From positions 1 through 34,877 of the IMG/VR virus record IMGVR_UViG_3300035212_001456: DNA of 34,877 nucleotides; one strand, 5' to 3'. Position numbers and translations under genes: made by a program. Positions 10,258 through 17,147 of this stretch are shown here, piece after piece. The stretch comes from a virus. The notes below the pieces were generated by a model. That model searched no databases and was not told the origin of the DNA. It worked only from the letters and a program-made list of their open reading frames with translations. Every line of letters starts with the position of its first letter. The first letter of the stretch is position 1.

Positions 10258-10409
10258 AATACTTCATCATCATCCCCCTTCTCCTGCTTGCCTCCTGTGG
10301 GCCGGAGCAACCCCCTTCCGGCCCCGGCGCGGCAGTGCCACACGCTCATCAACAGGACAGCACCCGATGCGCGCTGGAGCCGGAAGACCCGTTCTGTGAG
10401 CCGACCTGA
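10254..10409 (+). CDS. Small lipoprotein (51 aa)
   Basis: GTG start overlaps the preceding stop (GTGA); the ORF ends in TGA that shares its A with the ATG of the endolysin. The 51 residues begin with a short basic/hydrophobic signal and a clear lipobox (LLASC, cysteine at 15), then a proline-rich mature part with two further cysteines. Predicted to be lipidated in the envelope. It is in the lysis cassette but a more convincing outer spanin lies downstream (11936-12328), so this one may have another role, for example blocking superinfection or tuning lysis. Confidence 0.8.
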   Translation: MKYFIIIPLLLLASCGPEQPPSGPGAAVPHAHQQDSTRCALEPEDPFCEPT

Positions 10410-11623
10410 TGAAACCCGACGTCAACAACCGCCTGATCCTCGAGGCTGACCGACTGGTCAAGCAGTATGCCGTCTATGTGGCGGACCCCGCCCTGCACGA
10501 CAACTGGAAGTCCTTCGCCGACGACGTCGAGAAGGGCATCGGCTTCCGAGGCGATTGTGACGACTGGTCGATGACCACGCTGGAGATCCTGTTCCGGTGG
10601 GGCGTGCCGCGCACCCAGCTCTACCGTGCGCTCGTCAGCTCGACCGGTGCGGCCATCGACCACATGATCGGCATCGTCGAGCTGGACAACGGCGAGCGGT
10701 GGTCGGTCGGCGACACCTTCGGCCCGCCGCGGCGCGTGCGAGACGACATGGCCGGCCCCCACAAGATCCTGCAGACGAGCCGCATGGACGAGCGCCGCGG
10801 CGGCCTGCCGCTCTGGCGGCTCTGGGGCAAGGCCCCGATGACCCGCGAGACCAACACGGCCTCAATGGGGCTGTCGATCAGCGAACAGGCTCTGGGCTTC
10901 CTGAAGGCCCACGAGAAGTTCATGGCGCGGGCCTACGACGACTTCCGGCCGAACCACCCGCTGAAGGCTGGCGACAAGGTGCTGGGCACCCTGACCATCG
11001 GCTACGGCCACACGGGCACCGACGTGAAGATCGGGCAGATCATCAGCCTCACCGAGGCCGACCGTCTCCTGCTGAGGGATCTCTCCCGCTTCGAGGCCGC
11101 CGTGCGCCGGCTGGTCCGTGTGCCCCTGCAGCAGTGGCAGTACGACGCTCTGGTCTCCTTCGCCTTCAACTGTGGGGAGGGCAATCTCACCTCCTCGACC
11201 CTGCTGAAGAAGGTCAACGCCGTCGCTCCTCAGCACGAAATCCAGACGCAGTTCCGCCGGTGGACGCGGTCCAAGGGCAAGGTTCTGAACGGTCTCGTGC
11301 GGCGTCGCGAGGACGAGGCCCAGATGTGGGCCGGCGTCTACCCGGTCACCACCCACGCGGTGGCCACCCCGGCCGAGGCCGACGTCAGCCCCATCCCGCT
11401 GGTCGAAGAGCACAAGAACGCCGGCAAGTCGGTCACCCTGTGGCTGACCGGTCTCGTCACCGTCGCTCCGCTGGTCGTCGAGGCCGCGCGTGAGGCGCGT
11501 AACATGGGCGTCGAGATCGAGATGGGCTGGCTCACCCAAGGGGCGGGCTGGCTCATGGCCCTCGGCACCGGGCTGGTGTTCGCCAAGCGCATCTACGAGA
11601 TCACGCGGAGCGCACGTCGGTGA
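10409..11623 (+). CDS. Endolysin: cysteine peptidase-like domain + GH24 lysozyme + C-terminal membrane segments
   Basis: 404 residues. Residues 1-140 resemble bacterial transglutaminase-like cysteine peptidases: FRGDCDDWS with Cys50, then His85 and Asp102 in the expected order. Residues 155-310 are a T4/P21-type lysozyme (GH24): Glu169, Asp177/178, Thr196 in LTIGYGH, the FAFNCGEGNL motif (251-260) and GLVRRREDE near 295. It would cut the glycan strands of peptidoglycan. Residues 343-360 and 373-392 are hydrophobic, suggesting one or two membrane segments at the C-terminus. Most phage lysozymes have only the middle part, so this is a fusion. Its stop overlaps the inner spanin start (GTGA). Confidence 0.9.
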   Translation: MKPDVNNRLILEADRLVKQYAVYVADPALHDNWKSFADDVEKGIGFRGDCDDWSMTTLEILFRWGVPRTQLYRALVSSTGAAIDHMIGIVELDNGERWSVGDTFGPPRRVRDDMAGPHKILQTSRMDERRGGLPLWRLWGKAPMTRETNTASMGLSISEQALGFLKAHEKFMARAYDDFRPNHPLKAGDKVLGTLTIGYGHTGTDVKIGQIISLTEADRLLLRDLSRFEAAVRRLVRVPLQQWQYDALVSFAFNCGEGNLTSSTLLKKVNAVAPQHEIQTQFRRWTRSKGKVLNGLVRRREDEAQMWAGVYPVTTHAVATPAEADVSPIPLVEEHKNAGKSVTLWLTGLVTVAPLVVEAAREARNMGVEIEMGWLTQGAGWLMALGTGLVFAKRIYEITRSARR

Positions 11624-12048
11624 AGATCTGGATCTACCTGTTGGCCTCGGCCCTCCTGCTCGCCACCGGCTTCGGCGGGGGCTACCAGCTGCGCGACTGG
11701 CAGGCGACTGAGGCGTGGGCGGCCTGTGCCGCCGACATCCGCTTCCAGACGCTGGAGAAGTGCCCCACGGTCATCGTGACGGCCTTCGACGCAGTGAAGG
11801 GTGATCTGGCGATCAAGGAAATCGAATATCGTGACCGGGCCATTCCGGTTATCGTACAAGGGTCGAGCGATGACCGGGCCGCGCAGACCGCGCTGTTGGA
11901 TCGTATCGCCGCCCTGTCCGCTGTGGAGAAGACCAATGCGTGTGCTGCTAGTCCTGCTTTCGAGCTTCGCCGTCGCCAGCTGCTCGACGATCTGGCCGCA
12001 GAGGGTGCAGGTCCCTCCCCCGGTGGAGCGGACGAAGCTCCCCGCTGA
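11620..12048 (+). CDS. Inner-membrane spanin (Rz-like)
   Basis: 142 residues from GTG overlapping the endolysin stop. One N-terminal membrane segment (about residues 3-23, LLASALLLATGFGGG) is followed by a periplasmic part that is helical and charged with cysteines at 36, 48 and 108. This is the usual shape of an inner spanin, which fuses inner and outer membranes at the last step of lysis. Support comes mainly from the partner: an outer spanin lipoprotein begins inside its 3' end in another frame. I do not see strong sequence identity to a named Rz. Confidence 0.8.
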   Translation: MKIWIYLLASALLLATGFGGGYQLRDWQATEAWAACAADIRFQTLEKCPTVIVTAFDAVKGDLAIKEIEYRDRAIPVIVQGSSDDRAAQTALLDRIAALSAVEKTNACAASPAFELRRRQLLDDLAAEGAGPSPGGADEAPR

Positions 12049-12328
12049 ACTATTCGCGTGTGATGGTGAGCCCCGGCCGTGGGCGGCCGGTGCCGACGAC
12101 GTCACCACTGCGATCAACGAAACGGAGCGGACCGGTGCCGGACGCGATTGCCGACGGCAGCTTCGCAGGGTCTGCCTGACCCTGACGGCCATCGATCAGG
12201 TAACAGGAGAGTGCCCAGATGCTCGACACTTCCGTCCTTCGACCTCGACGCGAACCCCCCTTCTGGAGCAGCTAGCGACACCGGAGCCGTTCACCCCCGA
12301 CCTCGATCTTTCCACTGGAAATCATTGA
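11936..12328 (+). CDS. Outer-membrane spanin lipoprotein (Rz1/LysC-like)
   Basis: 130 residues starting at an ATG embedded in the inner spanin gene, overlapping it by 113 bases in a different frame, with a GGAG site 7 bases upstream. The first 16 residues are a lipoprotein signal (SFAVASC, cysteine at 16), followed by VPPPVERTKLP, the proline-rich segment typical of Rz1-type proteins, and a LysC-like pattern of AELFAC followed later by DC-x3-L. It is longer than classic Rz1 because the frame continues 280 bases beyond the inner spanin. The final 40 residues look unstructured. The nested arrangement with an inner spanin makes the call strong. Confidence 0.82.
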   Translation: MRVLLVLLSSFAVASCSTIWPQRVQVPPPVERTKLPAELFACDGEPRPWAAGADDVTTAINETERTGAGRDCRRQLRRVCLTLTAIDQVTGECPDARHFRPSTSTRTPLLEQLATPEPFTPDLDLSTGNH

Positions 12329-12402
12329 TCTTGTAGGTCTACTCTGAGCGAACGATATTGCAGCTTCGGCTGGCGTTTGCCCTTCTCCGGTCGTTCTGTG
12401 GG

Positions 12403-12435
12403 AGCCCCCGTCCGCCGCCTCGGACGGGGGCTTTT
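12403..12435 (+). terminator. Rho-independent terminator of the rightward late unit
   Basis: 12-base stem AGCCCCCGTCCG (12403-12414) with CGGACGGGGGCT (12421-12432), six-base loop, then a short T run. It follows the outer spanin and faces the leftward units. Bases 12329-12402 hold no gene that I can support. Confidence 0.9.
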
Positions 12436-12454
12436 GCGTTTGGGCACCAGACAC

Positions 12455-12483
12455 GAAAAAGGGCCGCTCCGAAGAGCGACCCT
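12455..12483 (-). terminator. Rho-independent terminator of the leftward metabolism unit
   Basis: Read on the minus strand: AGGGTCGCTC, TTCG tetraloop, GAGCGGCCCT, then TTTTTC. One pair is a G-T wobble. It lies 30 bases after the nrdB stop, so it ends the leftward operon and forms a back-to-back terminator pair with the rightward one. Confidence 0.9.
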
Positions 12484-12512
12484 CTCGGAGGCCGGTAGTA
12501 GGGTCGCCCTTA

Positions 12513-13628
12513 CTACCCCACCCGGGGCAGGGCGTCAAACCGATCCCAGACCTCGTCGTAGGTCCCCTCGGAAGCACCCTTCGAATACTCGGTCGGCGAT
12601 GCCTCGAAGAAGTTGGCGTGCTCCTGACCCGACAGCATGACCTGCAGCCACGGCAGCGGGTGCTCGGTGATCCCGAACGGGTCGGCCAGCCCCAGCTGGC
12701 GCATCCGCCAGCCGCCGATGAAGCGGATGTATCGCTTCACGTCGTCCGCGGTCATGCCCTCCACGTCGCCCAGCTCGAAGGCCAGATCGATGAAGGCGTC
12801 TTCCTGAGCGATCACCACCATCAGCGTGTCGAGGATGCTCTGGCGCACCTCCGGCGTGAGCGCGCCGGTCTCGTTGGCGAACTCGTGGAACAGCTGGATC
12901 ACGCCCTGACAGTGGATGCTCTCGTCACGCACCGACCACGACACGATCTGGCCCATCCCCTTCATCTTGCCGTGCCGGGGGAAGTTCATGAGCATGGCGA
13001 ACGAGGCGAAGAGCTGGAGCCCCTCGGCAAAGCCACCGAACATGGCCAGCGTCTTCAGGATGTTGGCGTCGGTGTCGACCTTGAAGGTCGACCAGTGATC
13101 CACCTTGGCCTGCATGGCCTCGTACTGGGCGAAGGCCGCGTAGTCGCTGTCCGGCATGCCCACGGTCTCCAGCACAACGCTGTAGGCGTCGATGTGGACA
13201 GGCTCGCGGCCGGCGAAGCCGGACAGCATCATGCAGATCTCGGTCGGCTTGAACAGGCCCCCGAGGCGCGTCATGTAGTTGTTGTTGACCTCCTCGTCGG
13301 ACTTCACGAACAGCCGGAAGATCTGCGTCAGGAGGTTCTTCTCACCCGGCGACAGGTTGCGCTCCCAATCCATGACGTCCTCGCCCATAGGCACCTCCTT
13401 GGGCAGCCAGTGGATCTCCTCATGGAGCTTCCACAGAGCGTAGGCCCATGGGTACCGCATCGGCTTGAACGGCCCCGGCGTACGGAGCCCCACCGGCATC
13501 AGCTCATGGATGGCGAGGATGGCCTCCTGCTTGACCTGCACCATAGTGGGCGAGCTCTCGCCGATGACGCCGTTGAGGTTACCGAAGTCATCGAAGGTGT
13601 AGGTGGGGATGGGGCGGTCTACTGACAT
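12513..13628 (-). CDS. nrdB: Ribonucleotide reductase class I, beta (R2) subunit
   Basis: 371 residues from the ATG at 13628 (a GTG nine bases further upstream is possible). R2 carries the diiron centre and tyrosyl radical that starts reduction of ribonucleotides to deoxyribonucleotides. The iron ligands are recognisable: Asp111 region, Glu142 and His145 in REPVHIDAY, Glu202, Glu236 and His239 in RDESIHC; Tyr149, four residues after His145, is at the radical position. Length is normal for the family. The start lies inside the last codons of nrdA, so the two are translationally coupled. It is the final gene before the leftward terminator. Confidence 0.95.
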   Translation of the reverse strand: MSVDRPIPTYTFDDFGNLNGVIGESSPTMVQVKQEAILAIHELMPVGLRTPGPFKPMRYPWAYALWKLHEEIHWLPKEVPMGEDVMDWERNLSPGEKNLLTQIFRLFVKSDEEVNNNYMTRLGGLFKPTEICMMLSGFAGREPVHIDAYSVVLETVGMPDSDYAAFAQYEAMQAKVDHWSTFKVDTDANILKTLAMFGGFAEGLQLFASFAMLMNFPRHGKMKGMGQIVSWSVRDESIHCQGVIQLFHEFANETGALTPEVRQSILDTLMVVIAQEDAFIDLAFELGDVEGMTADDVKRYIRFIGGWRMRQLGLADPFGITEHPLPWLQVMLSGQEHANFFEASPTEYSKGASEGTYDEVWDRFDALPRVG

Positions 13629-15439
13629 GCGAGGCACTCATCGTATTGAACCGGGGCCGGAGCCGCGATGGGGAAGGGGGAGGCGGCCTTGTCGGAGCCG
13701 GCGTGGGCGGCGCGAGCGACAGAGCGCGAGCGCAGATAATAGAGGGACTTCATGCCCCGCTCCCAAGCGGTCCAGTGCAGCATGTGCAGGTCCCACTTGT
13801 TGACGTTGCCGGGGATGAAGAGATTGACCGACTGCGCCTGACAGATGTCGGGGGTGCGGTCGACCGCATGCTCGACGATCCACCTCTGATCCAACTCAAA
13901 GCTGGTGCGGAACACCTTCTTCTCGTCTTCGTTCAGACAGTCGAGATGCTGCACGGAGCCGTCGGCTTCAAGGACGCTGTCCCATTGTTCGGCGAGCCAT
14001 TGTGTGCGAGGGGTGCCCGAGAAGCGTTGCTCCCACACGTCCTGCAGCAGCTGGTCGAGGTAGGGGTTCATGACCGCCACGGTACCGGAGAGGGTCTTAT
14101 GCGAGTAGATGTTCGAGGGGATGGGTTCGATCCCCGCCGACGTGCCGCCGCAGATGATCGAGATCGAGGCGGTCGGCGCGATGGCCAGCTTGTGGCTGAA
14201 CCGCTCCATCACTCCATGATCCGCCGCATCTGGGCAGGGGCCGCGCTCGACCGCCAGATCCACGCTGGCCTGATCGGCCTGCCGGCGTAGGTGACGGAAC
14301 AGACGCTTGTTCCACGACTTGGCCATCGGTCCCTCGAAGGCCAGTCCCTGCTTCTGCAGGAACGAGTGGAAGCCCATCAGGCCGAGGCCGACTGACCGTT
14401 CTCGCATGGCCGAGTAGACCGCGCTGGCCATAGGCGGAGGGGCGTTGTCGATGAAGCTCTGGAGCACGTTGTCGAGGAAGCGCATGATGTCGGGGATGAA
14501 CAGGGGCTCATCCTGCCAGTCGAGGAAGGTCTCGGCGTTGACGGAGGCGAGGCAACAGACGGCGGTCCGGTCCACGCCGAGGTGGTCCTTGCCCGAGTGC
14601 AGCGTGATCTCGGTGCAGAGGTTCGACTGACGCACCTGCAGCCCCGATTGGCGCTGGTGCATCGGCATCGCGTCGTTCACCCGGTCGATGAAGATCAGGT
14701 AGGGCTCCCCGGTCTGGAGCCGCGTGTCGAGGATCTTCTGCCACAGCTTGCGGGCGTCCACCGTCTTGATCACCTCGCCGGTCTTGGGCGACAGCAGGTC
14801 GAAGGTCCGGCGGTCGCGCACGGCCTCCATGAAGGCGTCGGTGACGTTCAGGCCGTGGTGGATGTTCGGAGCCTTGCGGTTGGCGTCCCCGGTCGGCTTG
14901 CGGATTTCGAGGAACTCCTCGACCTCGGGGTGGTGGACGTCGAGATAGACGGCGGCCGAGCCGCGCCGGAGGCTACCTTGGCTGATCGCCAGCGTCAGGC
15001 TGTCCATGACCCGGATGAAGGGGATGATGCCGCTCGTCACGCCGCGGCCTTTCACCTTCTCGCCGATGGAGCGCACACCGCCCCAGTAGGTGCCGATCCC
15101 GCCGCCGTTGGAGGCCAGAGCGATGTTCTCGTTCCAGATATGCTGGATGCCGTCGAGGCTGTCACCGACGGCGTTCAGGAAGCAGCTGATGGGCAGGCCC
15201 CGGTCGGTGCCCCCGTTGGACAGCACAGGTGTCGCCGGCATGAACCAGAGTTGCGAGATGTAGTCGTAGACGCGCTGCGCGTGGGCGTCGTCATCGGCGT
15301 AGGCTGCGGCGACCCGGGCGAACATATCCTGATAGCTCTCGCCCGGGAGCAGATACCGATCTCGCATCGTCTTCTTGCCGAAGTCGGTGAGCAGGTTGTC
15401 GCGCTCAGGGCACAGGGTGACGGCCGATGGATCGGGCAT
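13619..15439 (-). CDS. nrdA: Ribonucleotide reductase class I, alpha (catalytic) subunit
   Basis: 606 residues. Start chosen at the ATG with CTGGAGAACCACC in front; upstream in-frame codons have no such site. The active-site set is present: Cys86 in LPISCFLN, Asn273/Cys275/Glu277 in SNLCTEI, Cys295/296, and paired tyrosines in the YYLRSRS segment near the C-terminus. The protein ends CLACQ, so the C-terminal CxxC that is re-reduced by thioredoxin or glutaredoxin is kept. It is shorter than the E. coli enzyme (about 760) and lacks an N-terminal ATP cone, so dATP inhibition is probably absent. Partner of the downstream nrdB. Confidence 0.95.
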   Translation of the reverse strand: MPDPSAVTLCPERDNLLTDFGKKTMRDRYLLPGESYQDMFARVAAAYADDDAHAQRVYDYISQLWFMPATPVLSNGGTDRGLPISCFLNAVGDSLDGIQHIWNENIALASNGGGIGTYWGGVRSIGEKVKGRGVTSGIIPFIRVMDSLTLAISQGSLRRGSAAVYLDVHHPEVEEFLEIRKPTGDANRKAPNIHHGLNVTDAFMEAVRDRRTFDLLSPKTGEVIKTVDARKLWQKILDTRLQTGEPYLIFIDRVNDAMPMHQRQSGLQVRQSNLCTEITLHSGKDHLGVDRTAVCCLASVNAETFLDWQDEPLFIPDIMRFLDNVLQSFIDNAPPPMASAVYSAMRERSVGLGLMGFHSFLQKQGLAFEGPMAKSWNKRLFRHLRRQADQASVDLAVERGPCPDAADHGVMERFSHKLAIAPTASISIICGGTSAGIEPIPSNIYSHKTLSGTVAVMNPYLDQLLQDVWEQRFSGTPRTQWLAEQWDSVLEADGSVQHLDCLNEDEKKVFRTSFELDQRWIVEHAVDRTPDICQAQSVNLFIPGNVNKWDLHMLHWTAWERGMKSLYYLRSRSVARAAHAGSDKAASPFPIAAPAPVQYDECLACQ

Positions 15440-15465
15440 GGTGGTTCTCCAGAGTGGGGAGCGGA

Positions 15466-15497
15466 CCCTAGCGGGGGAGAAACTCCCACCGCTAGGG
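15466..15497 (-). other. Strong hairpin between dNMP kinase and nrdA, no U-tract
   Basis: CCCTAGCGGGGGAG (15466-15479) pairs with CTCCC-A-CCGCTAGGG (15483-15497): 14 base pairs, one bulged A, three-base AAA loop. It sits in the 73-base gap upstream of nrdA. On the minus strand it is followed by TCCGCTCCCC, not a T run, so it is not a typical intrinsic terminator. It may be an RNA processing, stability or attenuation element. Confidence 0.7.
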
Positions 15498-15512
15498 GGC
15501 AAAGGCGAGTAT

Positions 15513-16088
15513 CTAGTGGATGTTCAGCTTTTCGCGGAAGAAAGCTGCTGCCACCTGTTCGAAACCGAGGGCGGTGTCGGCGTCATTGACGAGGACGTGG
15601 TCGACATCCAGCTCGTCGATCTCTTGCTCCGAGGCATGGTCTTCGAGCACGCCGATGGGGCGACCGGGGCGCTCGACCCTGATGACCACACCACCGATGG
15701 CCTTGATGGCGTTGCACTCGTTGTGGAACCGGACGTCGGGGATGACGTAGCACTCCCCCGTGGCCAAGGCCTCCGTCAGGGCGGTGTCCACCCAGAGGCT
15801 GCCGTGGATGCACTGGCGGCCCCATTCAGTGCCGAGGGTCTGCATCGCGTGACGTGGGGTGTGGCCCCCGAACAGGGGCGACGTGATCTCCTTGAGGTCG
15901 CCCTCCATCATGCGCTCGATCAGCTCATGGTCGGCCCCCCGGGTGGAGAGCAGGGTGCGCAGCATGGCCTTGATCGGCTTGGCGAAGGACAGCTTCCGGT
16001 ACTCCCGGGGGAGCATGATGGCTGCGGTGTCCTTACCCGACCGCTTGCGGCCGGCGATGCCGATGAACTTAGGCGCTGTAGCGGTCAT
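15513..16088 (-). CDS. Deoxynucleoside monophosphate kinase (T4 gp1-like)
   Basis: 191 residues. The ATG at 16088 has GAGGAG eight bases upstream, so the longer in-frame extension is rejected. The N-terminal P-loop GRKRSGKDT (residues 13-21) closely matches the T4 gene 1 type of dNMP kinase rather than thymidylate or adenylate kinases. Downstream features such as the DVRFHNE segment (substrate-side acidic/arginine cluster) fit that family. The enzyme moves phosphate from ATP to dNMPs. It lies between ThyX, whose product dTMP it would use, and ribonucleotide reductase. The start overlaps the 3' end of thyX by 20 bases. Confidence 0.85.
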   Translation of the reverse strand: MTATAPKFIGIAGRKRSGKDTAAIMLPREYRKLSFAKPIKAMLRTLLSTRGADHELIERMMEGDLKEITSPLFGGHTPRHAMQTLGTEWGRQCIHGSLWVDTALTEALATGECYVIPDVRFHNECNAIKAIGGVVIRVERPGRPIGVLEDHASEQEIDELDVDHVLVNDADTALGFEQVAAAFFREKLNIH

Positions 16089-16866
16089 GTTCGATCTCCT
16101 CGCGAAACTGGATCCAGCCCCGGAAGTTCTTGTGGAACTCCCGATCACCGGACGGGGTGGCCTGATGCTCGACAGGCGACAGGTGGGGCGGGTTGGCTTC
16201 GACCAGACGCTGGAAGAGCGCGAGGTCGTCGGCCGCCGTCGGCCGCTGGCCGTCGTGGGTCAGGTAGCTGGTCCGCGCACAACGGGCGGCGGAGACCGCG
16301 CGGCCCTCGTCGGCCGCGTACGGCAGGTGCCACTGGCCCGGCTTCAGCACCAGCGGGGTGGAGGCTCGAGCGACGCAGTCCATGACGTAGGCCAGCTCGC
16401 GGATGGTCGGGTCGGCATCCTCGTGGAGCCGCAGGGCGAAGAAGTTCTCCCACTCGGTGGCGGTGACCACGACTGTGATGTGGCTGAACGGCTCGATCAG
16501 ACGGTTGACGATTTGCTTGTGCGCGCCGAGCGCCGCCATTCCGCGAGCGAACAGCACGGCAGCGCGACCCGCGGATCGCCACAGCAGGCGCGCGGCGACC
16601 AGACGCCAGCCGGACAGCTCCTCACGGGCCTGCATGCCCGGTTGGTTCTTGCCCCAGTGGACGGGCTCGGCCATGTCGTGCAGCACGGTGGCGATGAGGC
16701 GCTTGACCGGGATGGCGCGGCTGGACGAGGCGTTCCGGCTGAAGACCCGGTGGGTCATGAACTCGGCGTGGACGAAGCGGGGGTAGCGCAGTTCGAACGT
16801 CAACAGGCGGATGCGGGTGTCTTCGGCGACGCTGTCGGCGATGACCTTGGCGGAAATGGTGGTCAA
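16069..16866 (-). CDS. thyX: Flavin-dependent thymidylate synthase
   Basis: 265 residues from a TTG start that overlaps the previous stop (TTGA); no better start keeps the N-terminal sheet. ThyX methylates dUMP to dTMP using FAD, NADPH and methylenetetrahydrofolate. The family signature RHRxxSxNxxSxR is seen at residues 38-50 as THRVFSRNASSSR, so every fixed position matches except the first Arg, which is Thr. The C-terminal SPVEH and NFRGWIQFR segments also match ThyX. Length is normal. There is no thyA in the window. Placement between the ligase group and dNMP kinase fits a nucleotide operon. Confidence 0.92.
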   Translation of the reverse strand: MTTISAKVIADSVAEDTRIRLLTFELRYPRFVHAEFMTHRVFSRNASSSRAIPVKRLIATVLHDMAEPVHWGKNQPGMQAREELSGWRLVAARLLWRSAGRAAVLFARGMAALGAHKQIVNRLIEPFSHITVVVTATEWENFFALRLHEDADPTIRELAYVMDCVARASTPLVLKPGQWHLPYAADEGRAVSAARCARTSYLTHDGQRPTAADDLALFQRLVEANPPHLSPVEHQATPSGDREFHKNFRGWIQFREEIEHDRYSA

Positions 16867-17147
16867 GGGAACTTTCTCACAGAGAGGATGACGTACTCGG
16901 GGTCGAGCACTGCCGAGGAGACGGCGCAGGGGTGATGTCCCTCGTCGCGGCCCGTGATGTAGGTGATCTGCATCCGCAACGAGCGCCCGGTCGGGCGGCC
17001 GAAGCGGATGTCATATTCCTGCAGGTCGAGGGTGTCACCCACCTGATAGTGACGGTCGTTGCGACGAAGGTCGTGGGTCTTCTCGCCGGAGGCCATCGCC
17101 TCGAAGAGGTGACACCACGAGCGGACGACGTGGTTGGTCTGGGCCAT
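16863..17147 (-). CDS. DUF3850/ASCH-like (PUA fold) small protein
   Basis: 94 residues from the ATG that overlaps the ligase stop (TGATG). The segment HDLRRNDRHYQVGDTLDLQEYD is characteristic of DUF3850, a member of the ASCH/PUA-like group of putative RNA- or nucleotide-binding domains. The rest gives the expected short beta strands ending in VILSV. Such proteins are common in phages and plasmids and have no settled function. It is translationally coupled on both sides, to DNA ligase and thyX. A second PUA/ASCH-type gene lies at 22222-22614. Confidence 0.78.
   Translation of the reverse strand: MAQTNHVVRSWCHLFEAMASGEKTHDLRRNDRHYQVGDTLDLQEYDIRFGRPTGRSLRMQITYITGRDEGHHPCAVSSAVLDPEYVILSVRKFP

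Noticed and set aside
15440-15502. NrdA extension upstream to 15502
   Set aside because: It would include the hairpin and lacks a ribosome site, whereas ATG 15439 has GGAG.
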